A stretch of 64,000 nt of DNA from Gigaspora margarita (taxonomy: Eukaryota > Glomeromycota > Glomeromycetes > Diversisporales > Gigasporaceae): the NCBI GenBank assembly GCA_009809945.1, contig WTPW01000957.1, forward strand, positions 20,516 to 84,515, in the 5' to 3' direction. A program made the position numbers and the translations under genes. This document shows positions 45,670 to 57,552 of this stretch, piece after piece. The number at the start of each line of letters is the position of its first letter. Positions within the stretch are counted from its first letter, which is position 1. The notes under the pieces are model-generated. The model had not been told where the DNA came from. It saw nothing but the letters and a program-made list of their open reading frames with translations, and ran no database searches.

Positions 45670-46816
45670 NTCACTTCAGACATAACATACTGCAAATATA
45701 ACTAGCTCAAATTGGTTAAACTGAGTTAATTTTTGAAAAATCAGCTTAAATTAATAAAATNGATTTTATTAACCAATAATAAATCGACTACAGTTACTAC
45801 TTAACTAAATAAAGCTTACAAAGATATATAATAAATATAATATTACATTTTGAATTTCCGGTATTAGCCCAGACTCGATCCATATCCCACCGAGATGCCG
45901 CATCGCAATCACAATATAGACAAAAATGGTCAGAGTTTGGAGCATTAAGTCCTATTATTATATACATGAACTTCCAATCTCCGGAAAAATGCAACTCTAC
46001 TGGCCAACAAATATCATTATGGTCAAGAAAACTATTATTTTGAAGGTCCTGAAGCTCATCTTCAAATATTCGTCCAACCTTTGTCAATGTATCGTACTTC
46101 TCTTTCCCGACATACAAACAGATGCTTAAATATAAAATAATTAAAACTTTCATAATCATAGAATTAAACAGTAAATAGTAAAATTTTTATAAAGCTTACC
46201 AATATTGATGGTCAGGTTTTAAAACCTTTTTACCTTCGTTTAAAAAACAAATAGTCATTATTACATGGTTTTGTTTACGACCTATATTATGGCCATCGCC
46301 TTCAAGTTTTAATTTAATTGTATCTCCTGAAGTAAGAATAGGGGGAGACGATTGTTGCCAAATAGGAAAAAGAATATTTAATATAGATTTAATTGATCTA
46401 TAAGTACCATTGATTTCTGATAGTTCATCGGTACTGAAAGTTCCAATTCTGATCTTTTCATTTATTATATTTGTGATTTCAGTTCTTCGTGTTGCAACCT
46501 GATGTTCTCGAATAAGTTGAGGCACAATAGCCGCCAATCGACGATAGCAATCTCGAGACATTAAAGATTCATCGCATGCTCGAATAATTGCGTCTAATTC
46601 AGAAAGATCTTTCTCTTTATCAAGGGGCTGGTAATTTAAATTAACAATTTCATGATTAACATCCAATTGAATATTATGCACGCGAACAGCAAACTGCTCA
46701 TTGTTTGTAACCAATTGATGTTGCGCAATTAGCGCTGAAAGTCCTTTTTCTGTATCCCTTCCGAAGGCAACAAGTCGTTTATGTTGCCCTGATCTAGATT
46801 GCATGCTTGAAAATGG

Positions 46817-47580
46817 TCATTTTTTATTATTCTTATTAAACACTGCAGGTGTGAAGCTTATTTCAATGTTTGATTGTTCATCTGAGTGCTTATTACAAGC
46901 GGATTTCATAAACCATTCAAACACTTTTTTTTCATTTTTAGGAACACCTATGCCATTTTGATAGCAATATCCAACATTCAGTTTTCCATTGGAATTTCCA
47001 CCCCAGCGGATTTCAAGTACCACCCAAATGCCTTTTTCTCATCTTTAGAGACGCCTATTCCATATTGGTAACAATTTCCAACATTTAATTGCCTGTTGGA
47101 ATTTCCACTTCCAGCGGATTTTAAATACCATTCAAATGCCTTTTTGCTATCTTCTAAAACACCTATTCCCTTTTGGTAACAATGTCCAACGTTTAATTGT
47201 CCAGTAGAATTTCTATACCCTGCGGATTTCAAGTGCCATTCGAATGCATTCTTTTTATCTTCAGGTGAACGTATATTATCTTGATAACAACTATCAAAAT
47301 TTTTATTAGCTTCATTAGTATTTTCGCTATCAGCATACTTTTCACCGGAATTACAAACTAAATTTGACCCATATTTCTGTTTTTTATATTGGCTTGAAAA
47401 GTTTCTATTGAATGCTACTAGCTCATTATAATGTTGTTGACACAGCTGGTCATCTAATTTGAGTTCTGCCTTTAAACTTGGAGCGGCTTGACTCTTCATT
47501 ACTTTAGGTAAAAGCTCTGGCGTCAGTTTGCGAAACTTTTCTTCAAGATTATTCTTGCCACATATTGTACATGGTCCTTT
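46817..47580 (-). pseudogene. Sel1-repeat protein fragment with zinc-binding N-terminus and a frameshift
   Basis: Reading from 47580 down: GPCTICGKNNLEEKFRKLTP, then LCQQHYNELVAFNRNF, a CxxC...CxxH zinc-binding layout often found at the start of Rhizophagus multicopy proteins, followed by Sel1 units. Sel1 repeats of 36 residues: KKNAFEWHLKSAGYRNSTGQ, SKKAFEWYLKSAGSGNSNRQ, EKKAFGWYLKSAG and, after a frame change near 47003, NEKKVFEWFMKSA. Comparing units, the sequence GCTGGGGTGG lacks one base relative to GCTGGAAGTGG, so a 1-bp deletion (or sequencing error) breaks the frame. The second part ends at TAA 46817, just 12 bp before the start of the transposase-like gene. Sel1 repeats are protein-protein scaffolds. 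Whether both were once one gene is open. Confidence 0.68.
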
Positions 47581-48733
47581 ATTTTTCTATGATAAGCCTC
47601 TTGGCATCGTCACTAGTAAAAGTCACGCCTATTTTAGGATCTGAAAAAACTATTTTAGGATCTTTGAAGCTGAGGTCTTGTTTAATGTAAACACAAAATT
47701 TTGTACCACAATATTGAAGAATAAAACTTAGGGCTTCGAAAAAGTAAGTACCACTTTTTATTATTACATTAAACAAATTAACCAATCAGAGGATGGATTC
47801 TCAATAATCACGTGGAACCAAATCTGCCCATATGATCAAATATTTGATTCAAATATTTGAAGATCAAATCAAATTGTGGAACCTAATCAACAATGGGTCC
47901 AAATGTATATATTGCCTAGTATTTTTACAAGAGGGCGTTGACGAACAAGTTCAATTATTGCTAACTCATTTAAAAGAAAAAAGCTCCAAGAAAAAAAATT
48001 AAAAACGTGATAATAATGCTACTGATGATGATAATATCAGCAAAAAAAAATATGCATAAACCTCTGTAAGTTTTTACACAAGAGTAAACTTATGAAAAAC
48101 TTACGATTAGTTTAGAGTATTATGTAGGAGTAATAATTATGTAAGTTTACACTATAGTAACTTTGAAGTATTATGAAGGTGTAATAATTACAAACATTTA
48201 TGGCATAGTAAATTCGAAATATAGCAAAACATAATTAGTTGAAAACTGATAAAAACATGCATAAAACTATGAGATATTACGAACAGAAAACTTGTGAAAA
48301 CTGACAATATTTTGCAATATTTTGCATATTTTCGCAAATTTTAATATACATATTGATATAATCATGCCTTTTTACAGGTTTTCTCAAGTTTTCACATTAG
48401 ATTTTACATTTATTAAATATACATTTTTAATTAATATGGGCCAGTGCGAAAATGTAGATACACAAAAACAAATATTATTTTCTCTATATATAAAAGTTTT
48501 TCAATTTTAGCTATTTATTTATAAATTTTTTATTTCAAATAAAGAAAGATCTAAGCTACGTTTTGATATAATTTTTATTGTCATTTTATAATAAATTTAT
48601 TTTATTATAAATTTTTTAAAAAATCCTATTTTTTAAAAAAAAAAATTAAAAAAATTTTTTCTTAAAAAAAAAATTATTTTTGCTACCAATATGCAACTTT
48701 AGAAGCTTGTACTATGCAACTGCCTTGCCATGC
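47581..48733. other. Spacer with possible 5' remnants of the Sel1 gene
   Basis: A minus-strand frame at 47579-47785 (KQDLSFKDPKIVFSDPKIGV, an internal duplication) could be an upstream exon but ends in TAA before the zinc motif. The rest has AT-rich words such as TTTTACAGGTTTTC that recur near 20070. Confidence 0.35.
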
Positions 48734-48943
48734 ATATGCTAAATATACAGTTAAAATTTTAACTTAATTGGATAAGTAGTTGTTAAAATATAGATTAAAA
48801 CCTAATTTTTTTTAATAAAGTTTTATATATAACTATATATAGTAATTTTATATATAGCAATTATTATTAAATATTTAAAAATTTATATTTTAACAACTAC
48901 TGATTCAATTAAGCTAAAATTTTAACTATATGTTTAGCATATA
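48734..48943. mobile_element. 210-bp foldback element
   Basis: GCTAAATATACAGTTAAAAT at the left pairs with ATTTTAACTATATGTTTAGC at the right, and AAGTAGTTGTTAAAATATA with TATATTTTAACAACTACT; AT-only centre. Arms about 70 bp. Confidence 0.72.
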
Positions 48944-49714
48944 TATAGCAATATACTTATACAATAAAAACTTACAAAATTGTAAATTAGTAACAAAAAT
49001 ATAGTTATTTTTAAAAGGTATTTTTTTGCTTTTTTTAAAAAAAATACTAAAATTTAAAAACATTATTACACAACAATATGTATATAAAAAGATAATAAAT
49101 TTTATATTAATAGATAGCTTAGAACTTGGTTTATTTAGTACAAAAAATTTATAAATAGATAATTAAAAATTAAAAAACTTTTATATATAGATAAATTAAT
49201 TATTTAATTTTAATTTATTCATATTTTTGTATTTTACAAATTGAAAAAATAAGTCATTAATAAAAATTTTTACAGAAATAAAATTTTTTAATAAAATTTA
49301 CATTAAACTAAATCCGCAGACCTGAGTAATAAATAAATGCATTTAAATGCTTATATTAAATTTCAAAATTTTTTTTTATTATAAGATATGTCGGGTATTT
49401 ACATTCAGACCATATTACATATTTTATTATATATTACATTATTATACAGTATTATTTTTACATTATTGCAAATATTTTAAACTACTTTCATACTTTATTG
49501 CATCTAATTCTATTACTATATACAAAAAACTAATCCTACATACTTATTTTTGCTCACTCCATAGTTAGCTATTCTCTTTGCTTCTTTGTTTCTATCATTT
49601 TCACTTGGCTATTTTTTTGTTTTGGCTATAACTTTGTTTCGTTTTCTTTTTCTAAATACTTCCTAAAAATAGTAGAGAAGTGAAAAAAAACAAAAAACCA
49701 TTTCTTAGAAGTGT

Positions 49715-50460
49715 TGGTGTTTTTGCAAATTGCTAGAAAAATCTAGTATGTTCTTGCAAAGTACCAGAGATAGTATTCTTGTAAAGTGCCAGAAAAGTCG
49801 CAAAGTGTCGAAAAAGTCAGGAATAAATAAAATAAAAAAAAATAAGTAAAAAAAAACAAATGAAAAACAAAAAAAAATAAATGAAGTCTAAATTCTTTAT
49901 TTCATTAAGTAAGAGTTCGTGTTTTTGCAAATTCAGAAATTGCAAAAGCTGGGTTAATGTTCTTGCAAAATGCTAAAAAAGTCATAAAGTGCTGAAAAAG
50001 TGGGTTTGTTTTCTTGCAAAGTGCCAGAAAGTAAGGGTTCTGTTCTTGCAAAGTGCCAGAATAAAATAAATTAATAAAAAAATTTTAAAAATAAAACAAA
50101 AAAAAACAAAAAACAAAAAACATGAAACGAAAAAATAAATAAAGCAAAACTTTGTGAAAATTTGCACCTAACTAAATCATTTCTTTAAAGAAGCATTCTT
50201 GAAAATTTAGAAATCGCTAATGAAATCAGTTGTGTGTTCTTGCAAAGTGTCAGAAGTGTTAGAAGTTTGGATTGGCTTGCGCAAGGATTCGAAAAGTTGT
50301 TTATTTTCTTGCAAAGGTGTTTTTGTAAAATGTTTCAAAAACTTTCGTATATTATAAACCAAATAATAAAGTCTTAGTAAGTAAACAACAAAAAACTTTT
50401 TAATATTTTTAGAAAATATTTTTTTGCCTGCAAAGTCTACAAAGTCTGCAAAGTCTTTCA
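49715..50460. repeat. Degenerate repeats of TTCTTGCAAAGTGCCAGAAA
   Basis: About eleven spaced, diverged copies of the motif (for example near 49750, 49778, 49957, 50010, 50041, 50229, 50308), separated by A-rich tracts. Spacing is irregular (20-180 bp). Not coding. Confidence 0.7.
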
Positions 50461-50733
50461 TCAAAATAAAATTTGTTTGAAAAGTTTCATATAATATGAA
50501 CTAAATAAAATGTTTTAGAAAGAAAACTATCAAAAATACTTCCTAATAACATAAGCAAATACTACTAGGTGTCAAAAATATTTGTCGAAAAAAAATGGTT
50601 TTAAAAATTTTCATATATTTATTAATAAAATTGTTGTTTCAAATTTGTAAATAAAGTTGAAAAAATGACAGTCATTGTTTATATAGAGAATTTTTTTGAT
50701 TATCATATGTTTATGCATATATTTATTTTATTA

Positions 50734-51628
50734 TTCCTTAAACCATATTCCAAGCAAATTTGCCTAGATTTTTTAGACATATTTACAATTTTTTAAATAA
50801 AATAAAAGTTTATTAAGAATATGGGGTATACTTTATTTATAGAATATTTTCTTTAAAATATATTTTATAAACTTTATTATAAAAATTTTTTAAAATTATT
50901 AATAAACTTTAAAGTAATAAAAGTTTGAAGTTTTTAATTTAAAATTTTTACTATAAAGCTTTTCTTTAGATTTTCTTAAATTTTATATGTTCCTGTCTAT
51001 AAAAAAATTTTTACTTCTAATTAAAGTTCTAATTTTTACAAGTAAATCACAAAAGTCACAATAATTAAAGTTGTAATCCTTTTTATAAACTATAATATTA
51101 TATTAGAACAGGAAGCTAGAGCTAATATTTATAGAGTTCGCCAAGAATATGTAAATAATTTTTTTGGCTAATAAATTTTTTAAAATTTGTCTATTTTTAG
51201 CTTATAAGCAACTTAAACTTTTTTTCTTATAATATAAAATTAAATACTACTATAATATAATCCTTATTTTTAAATATTTTTAAAAAAAAATTTAATTAAA
51301 TATTTTAAATTTTAAAAAATATAGATCATAAGCANTGTATTAGAACAGGAAGCTAGAGCTAATATTTATAGAGTTCGCCAAGAATATGTAAATAATTTTT
51401 TTGGCTAATAAATTTTTTAAAATTTGTCTATTTTTAGCTTATAAGCAACTTAAACTTTTTTTCTTATAATATAAAATTAAATACTACTATAATATAATCC
51501 TTATTTTTAAATATTTTTAAAAAAAAATTTAATTAAATATTTTAAATTTTAAAAAATATAGATCATAAGCATATTTATAGCAATTTTCCAGGCAAATTTG
51601 CCTGGAATTGCTTACAGTTTAAGGGATA
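50734..51628. mobile_element. TA-target TIR element family C, copy 2 (895 bp)
   Basis: In inverted orientation to copy 1: starts TTCCTTAAACCATATTCC, ends GCTTACAGTTTAAGGGA, with TA at 50732-50733 and 51629-51630. Terminal palindromes AGCAAATTTGCCTA and CCAGGCAAATTTGCCTGG near the ends. It is longer than the other copies because a 237-bp segment is directly duplicated (51101 and 51338), with an N at the junction (51335). Confidence 0.82.
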
Positions 51629-53629
51629 GAAAAAAATTTGTAATTTTTAAAAAAATTTAAAATATGTATAATACTACGCTATTCATTAACTTTTTTAGCA
51701 GATTTTTTTACTAGAACAGCAGCTAGTTTTTTCAGTTTAACTGCTATAGTCACAGCAGTTTTTTGAACTTACTGTAGATTCCCAAAAATAAGCTATCTGA
51801 TTTTAAGCAAAAAAACTAGGGTAGCTTATTTTCAGGTTATACAGGTTTTTAAGAATTTATGCCCGATAGCAAAGATAGCTTATTATCAGGTGTTATTTTT
51901 TAAAAAAAAATTCTCACGAATATAAACTTCGTATTGAGATTCGAACAAGTTTTATACATGTTTATATGCACATATATACATAATATTATTGCTACTATAT
52001 TAGATATATTTGTTTATTTTTTTAATAATGTTTTTTTTTCTTATTTTTTTTAAAATTTTTTTGATTATTTATTTTTAATTTTTTTTATTTATTATTTTTT
52101 GATATTTTTTTAAAGAATTAATATTTATGTACCTAAGGGTACATTAAATTTTTTATACCCGCAATCTTGTGTAATGCAACAATCACGGGATATATAAACA
52201 ATGATTATTAATCATTACTGCATTATTGCTATTTTTTTTTCTTACCTTAGTCAACGCCAGTTTCGTAGTTATTTTGTATTACCATGTTATTGGAGCACTC
52301 ATTGCTTTAGGTATTGTCACCATTTAGATTCTTTTGTGAATGTGGATGTTGTTGCATAGATGCACACCATTTGGGTCATTCGTAGATACTGTCATTATCG
52401 GTGCTAGTGTGGACGTGGATTTTGCCTCCTGTAGAGTTCTGGAGCTTTTGTTGCTCATGTAGTTGTCCTGTGTCAAGTCTTAGTCAGTACAAATTTATTG
52501 TCCTACATGTTGTTTTTGTGTTCTCCTGTATAAGAAGTTCGTCACTTGCAGGTTAGTGTGGATTTCATTGTGCCGTTAGTATATTTTAGAGTCTAAATGA
52601 ACCACTCTATATGTCACCCACCTGGTATGGTTTTTTTTTAGCTTTTTATTAACTTTTTCGGCACTTGCAGATTAGTGTGGATTTCGTTAAGCTGTTGGTA
52701 TATTTTAGAGTTAGGGTGAGCCACTCTATATATTACCCATCTGGTATGGGTTTTTTTAGCTATTTCACTAACTTTTTTCATATTCTTTAATAATGGTTTT
52801 GGATCAGGTAGAGAAAAACCATTAGTTAGTGTATTTTTCAAAAATATCATACTGAATTTTTCGCGAACAAGCTTGGATCAAGAAGAAAAAAAATGTTATA
52901 TGTACCAGGTCATAAAGAAGAAAAGCGCCAGTAGGTGCACTTTGCAAAACAGAATGTGATGTGTTAGTTTATGCGTTATACTAACTTAATCAAATTGAGA
53001 ACAACTTAGCGTTAGCGTTTTTGAATTTTAGGTGAGTTAATTTAGCTACAATTCATTGTTTTATGATAGGTTTGCTATATACTCAGTACAAACTGAAATC
53101 TAAATTAATCAAATCAAGTTTTTTAAAAATCTAGTTTATCTATTACAAAATGTGAATGCATTCAAAGCTGGCTGCGTATAGACCTGGGTTTATTATATAT
53201 TCTAAAATTTGTTAAATGCACTAAGCTCGGGTCTTATAAAAAAAGCATTAGCAGATACAAAAATTTTGAGCTCTAGAATTAGTATATTAGATAGAAATCA
53301 AATTGAATTAATCAAGTTATGGATTGGGTTTAGGGTTCGAATGTGGTTTTTAGTTAGTTAGATATAAGGCTAGAGTTAGGAATCGGGTAGTTAGAAGTGA
53401 TTTTTAGTTAGTAGGGTTAGTGATCGAGTGGTTTATAGTTAGAAGTGGGTTTAAGCTTAGGACCGTAACTAAAATAGACAAAATAAATTGGGTTTGGTTT
53501 AAAGTAAATAATACATAAATAAATTTGTAAATAAATTGTTTTATTATAATTATATATATGTTAAATTAGTATAATATTATATAAGTCATATGATAGGGTA
53601 CATATACTCTAGAGTTCATATAAATAAAC
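51629..53629. other. Spacer with relics
   Basis: Holds a relic of repeat family D (about 51765-51900, AGATTCCCAAAAATAAGCTA), a tandem duplication at 52535-52780 and, near 53320-53470, repetitive GTTAGTTAG / TTAGAAGTG words. No gene was recognised. A minus frame at 52638-52850 overlaps the duplication and looks like a relic only. Confidence 0.45.
52535..52780. repeat. Tandem duplication, unit about 122 bp
   Basis: CACTTGCAGRTTAGTGTGG, TATTTTAGAGT and CCACTCTATATRT..ACCC occur twice in the same order with about 85% similarity. Confidence 0.8.
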
Positions 53630-54307
53630 CCTTTTTTAAATTTTTATTTATTATTATTTATTTTTTTACTATTTTTTTTTATTACATTTTTTTTAAATTT
53701 TTTTTATTATTTAATTTTTGATTTTTTTTTTAATTTTTAACAGTTTTTTTTTATTCTTTATTTTTTTTTATAATTTTTTTTATTACGTTTTTTTTATTTT
53801 GTTTTTNNNNNNNNNNNNNNNNNNNNNNNNNNNNNNNNNNNNNNNNNNNNNNNNNNNNNNNNNNNNNNNNNNNNNNNNNNNNNNNNNNNNNNNNNNNNNN
53901 NNNNNNNNNNNNNNNNNNNNNNNNNNNNNNNNNNNNNNNNNNNNNNNNNNNNNNNNNNNNNNNNNNNNNNNNNNNNNNNNNNNNNNNNNNNNNNNNNNNN
54001 NNNNNNNNNNNNNNNNNNNNNNNNNNNNNNTTTTTTTTAATTTTTTTTTCTTTATATATTTATTTTTTTTCAAATGGTTCTTTTTTTTTATTTTTAATTT
54101 ATTTATTTAATTATTTATTTTATTTTAACTTATTTTTTTTTTAAATTATTATTTTTATTTAAATGTAAACATTTTATTTATTTTTTATTATTTATTTTAT
54201 TTTTAGTATTTTTTTTAAATACAGTTTTTTTTTTATTTTTAATTTATTTTTTATTTATTTATTTATTTATTTATTATTTTAAATTATTTTTAAATTATTT
54301 TTTTATT
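53630..54307. repeat. T-rich low-complexity tract with assembly gap
   Basis: Almost pure T/A (TTTATTTATTTT words) on both sides of a 224-base gap at 53807-54030. Reading frames through it are artefacts. Confidence 0.9.
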
Positions 54308-54961
54308 CAGAGTCACACCGGAGGAAAAGGACATGTGTTTCAGCAACATGTACTAAGGGGAGGGAGTCATTTGGTACTTAAAGCTGGGCCGACCAACCCT
54401 TCTAGGCTAACTGGTTTGGAAGTTTGGGGATACTAAGGAAGAACTGATAGAAAAGTTGTAGTGGGTATCAGGATTGGAGTGAACCTCGACAAGAGCAGAA
54501 GTAGGTAATAGTAGGGGTTTAATGATTAGCTCTGACCCCAAGTGTCAGTATAATGCAGATGCATAAGTTACCAAAGCATAGGTAATATCTGTGTGGGACA
54601 GGAAATGCTCTACCAAGTGTGCCGGGAGGATAAACTAGTCCTAAAGAGACTCCGCAAGTATCCAGGACTGGCCTTGACTGACTTATATAATAGAAAACTG
54701 TACCGGTGATACAAGAAAGATTTGGCAAAAGAAGTGTAGATCAAAGAGTTTAAATAGGCAATGCCGGTATACGGGTTGCAGGTATGGCAGCTAGTGTAGA
54801 ACCTTCAGATGGCTACTTAAATAGGCAACCAAAAGTTGCAGGTGTGGCTAGTTGTACTCTCTTCTATGTTACAAATGTCAGAGTGCCCCTAGAGGCACCT
54901 GTGATCTAACTTACTTGAATAAAGCCTTTTCCTATAGCGGTAACTTTGACATAAAAAAAAA
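54308..54961 (+). mobile_element. Longer copy of the retroposon at 28424-28737
   Basis: 654 bp of distinctly GC-richer sequence, starting CAGAGTCACACCGGAGG and ending CTTGAATAAAGCC...GACATA plus poly-A. AAATTATTTTTTTATT flanks both sides (54292-54307, 54962-54977), a likely 16-bp target duplication although low in complexity. Its last ~240 bp match the short copy (GGGTTGCAGGTATGGCAGC, GCTACTTAAATAGGCAACC, AAAGTTGCAGGTGTGGCTAG). No ORF of note: it is the 3' end of a LINE or a large SINE. Confidence 0.8.
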
Positions 54962-54977
54962 AAATTATTTTTTTATT

Positions 54978-55982
54978 TAATATGTACATATGTTTTATTT
55001 TACTTTAGCTTTTTTTTTATTTATTATTGGATAGGATTTAGGCCTTTGTACTATCAGTAGTACATTTATTAAAGGCACTAAAAAACCCAAAAAATTATTT
55101 TTTAAAAAACTTTTTATATACAAAAATCTGATAAATATTCTAGTTTTATCAAAAATTTTTTATTTTCAAATTTATAATAAAACTATTGAGAAAATTTTTT
55201 TTTAAATTCATATTTTTGTAATTTTTTTGTACTACCAGTAGTACACTATTCAAAATTATTTTAGTTATAAAATTTATAAACTAAAAGTTTAATTTTATGT
55301 TTTTTTTAATAATTAAAAATTTATTATTAATTATATTATAATAATTATTATTTGTATTATAAGCCTAATTTAGAATTTATTGCAAATTATTACTATACAT
55401 AGTAGGCTATCTAAGTTTGATTCAAATTTAAAAAAAAAATTATTGATAAATTTTTTTAAATTTTTAATTAAAGTTGTAAATTTTTATGTTTTAATTTTAA
55501 TTTTAAAGTTTTTTTAATATCAAAATTAGTTCATCTTAAATTATATTACTTTAAATTTTAAAAAAATTACATCTAGTTTTTATATATAAATTTTAATATA
55601 GTAATTGTTAGTAAAATTTTAAATTTAAATAACTTCTTATATATTAATCCAAATCTTAGAATATTTTATAATTTCAACTAACTAACTTGTCTTTACACTT
55701 TTATTAAGAATTTAAAGAAATTTATATAATAAATTTTTTTTTAATTACTAAATATGTTTTATAAGATAACTAAAAACTACTATATAAAATAGTTTAAACT
55801 AAAATTTTCAGATTACAAAAAAATTTTTATAAAATTATAAAAAATAGCTAAAGCTTTCAAATAATAAACATAGAATACTCTAGATTGAAGATATTTAAAA
55901 CTTGTATTTAATAAAGTAATTAATTTTTAAAATTAATAGATAGTTAGAGTTAAAAAGTGTCACTTGGTAGTATATTGTACTA
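54978..55982. other. AT-rich spacer
   Basis: Over 80% A+T; a short TACTATCAGTAGTACA / TACTACCAGTAGTACA word occurs twice (about 55050 and 55235). No gene seen. Confidence 0.5.
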
Positions 55983-55989
55983 CTAGTAG

Positions 55990-56267
55990 CAGTGTTGTAC
56001 GTTTTGGCTGTCCACAGCCTTTTTTGGCTTGTCCATGTCCAAAATTGTCCAAACGTCCAAGATTGTCCAAAGCTTGTTCAGGCTTTAATAATTAATAAAT
56101 CTATCTAAAATATATAACTATATATTTTTTAAAGTGCTGAACACATTCTAGTTAAAATTAAAATAGGTTATCTTAATAAAATTTTAAGTAATTTTACTTT
56201 ATTTAATTGTCCAAAATTGTCCAAAATTGTCCAAATTATTGTCCAAAGCTGTCCCGTGACAACACTG
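55990..56267. mobile_element. hAT-like MITE, copy 2 (278 bp, 7-bp target duplication)
   Basis: Inverted relative to copy 1 at 26433. Ends CAGTGTTGTACG and CGTGACAACACTG; flanks CTAGTAG at 55983-55989 and 56268-56274. Subterminal TTGTCCAAA repeats. Confidence 0.9.
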
Positions 56268-56554
56268 CTAGTAGTATGAGTAAATCCTATCCATTATTAT
56301 AAATACAAGTTTCATTATTTTAATCAATTTATAGCTGTCTCAGAATTGTACAGTAAAAATATTTTGACCATTAAGCATATGTAAGTTAACTATTTTTGTA
56401 ATTTGCATATACACAATAGTAAGAATAATCTGGTTATTCCCAAGTAGGAAATAAGAGCTGCTTTATATAATGCTACAACTATTTTTTTTCCTAATATATA
56501 TAAATTTTGCTAGAAAAATTTGGTTATTCACTAATTAAAAGTAGCAATGGTATT

Positions 56555-56705
56555 AGGGTAGCTTATTTTCAGAACAAAAAATTTTACTATTAATTTTGGT
56601 TCGAAAAAGTGAGGTAGCTTATTTCAGATTATAGATAATTTTAAGTTTTTTGTTCAAAAACGAGGGGTAGCTTATTTTTGGAGTAGCTTATTTTTGGGAA
56701 TCTAT
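56555..56705. repeat. Repeat family D relic (GTAGCTTATTTT motifs)
   Basis: GGGTAGCTTATTTT and TAGCTTATTTTTGGGAATCT occur several times; the right end matches the ends of 60655-60975 and the relic near 51770. Confidence 0.6.
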
Positions 56706-56826
56706 AGTATTTATCTTTTTTTTGTCATTTTCATGGTTTTTTAGGTATTTCTAGGGAATTACAGTTTGTTGAAGTCTTATAATTTTTATAATTAAATTAA
56801 TTATTATATAAAAGTACAAAATGTTG

Positions 56827-57535
56827 TTAATTATATATAAATGTAGAAATTACGCCTAATCCTTCTGCAATATCTTCTTCAGAATTTTGCATATCATCTC
56901 ATCTTTTAGCAGATAGTTAAATTTGTATATAAAATGTTAGTTATAAAATTTAATTTTTATTATAGTAATAAAATTATAATAATTACCTGAGTTTTTTGAA
57001 CTTCAGAACTTTTCAGGGCACTGCGTTTTTTAGGAGTTTAGAAATATTACAAGTTAATTAGATATAAAATTAAAATTTATCATATTATTAAATTATAATA
57101 ATTATGCTTGTTCAACTTTTTTCTGTCTTATTTTGAAATTGGGTAGTTTGTTTATTTTGAACTTCCGGCACATCTTTACTTTGAACTTCTGGTGCACCTT
57201 TGCTATAAACTTTAGGCACTGCCGCTAGCATACCACTTTTTTTAATAGTCTAAAAATTTTATAAGTAAATTAGTTATAAAATAAAGTTATCATAATATTA
57301 AATTAAAATAATTATACTTCAGAAACTGCTACTTGATCTTCAGTATTTTTAGGGATAGGTGTAGGTTGATTTTGCATATCTTTGGTTAGATTACTTTTAT
57401 TTGAAGACTTGAATATTGTAAAAGCTAATTAGTTATTAATTTTAAATTATTATTATATTATAACAAATATTAAATATTTACACTGCTACTATTGCTGCTG
57501 CTGCTACTACTATTACCATCATCATTATTATTAAA
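56827..57535 (-). CDS. Possible low-complexity gene of five short exons
   Basis: On the minus strand, short polar coding stretches are separated by AT-rich gaps of 50-80 bp: an Asn/Asp/Ser run (57535-57482), SNLTKDMQNQPTPIPKNTED with VAVSE (about 57410-57318), GMLAAVPKVYSKGAPEVQSK and DVPEVQNKQTTQFQNKTEK (57240-57115), SALKSSEVQKTQ (about 57033-56988) and DMQNSEEDIAEGLGVIS ending at TAA 56827. Related motifs (DMQN, EVQxK) recur between exons. One donor is clear (CAG-GTAATT near 56988); others are weak. I do not recognise it. It may be an intact small gene of disordered protein or a decayed one; its 5' side abuts a MITE at 57553. Confidence 0.35.
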
Positions 57536-57552
57536 AACCACGAAAGTACCTT

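Larger units (their letters stand above)
43914..46804 (-). pseudogene. Transposase-like multi-exon gene with an internal stop
   Basis: Exons in order: 46804 (or slightly inside)-46200, 46124-45847, 44984-44374, 44093-43914; introns 75, 862 and 280 bp, GT-AG, phases consistent. Seen: KLEGDGHNIGRKQNHV (exon 1), KEKYDTL, WPVELHFSGDWKF and CLYCDCD (exon 2), LHLLLRISDVL, WSWTSLVGSDKKKML, IEQLWRDFYRLYN, HIPLFMQQLK and SIEKKNHNQ (exon 3), VRLFFGGTT (exon 4), ending RIDY and TAA at 43914. GDG, GDW and SIEKK could be a D-D-E triad of an RNase H-like transposase, with the CxxC as zinc insertion; this is inference. An in-frame TAA at 44608 splits exon 3 at LSD-EICQ, and several Ns fall inside. Similar proteins of unknown function are known to me from Rhizophagus and cnidarians. 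The long intron contains two MITEs. Confidence 0.65.

Noticed and set aside
53718..54110. Frames across the second gap
   Set aside because: T-rich low complexity and Ns only.
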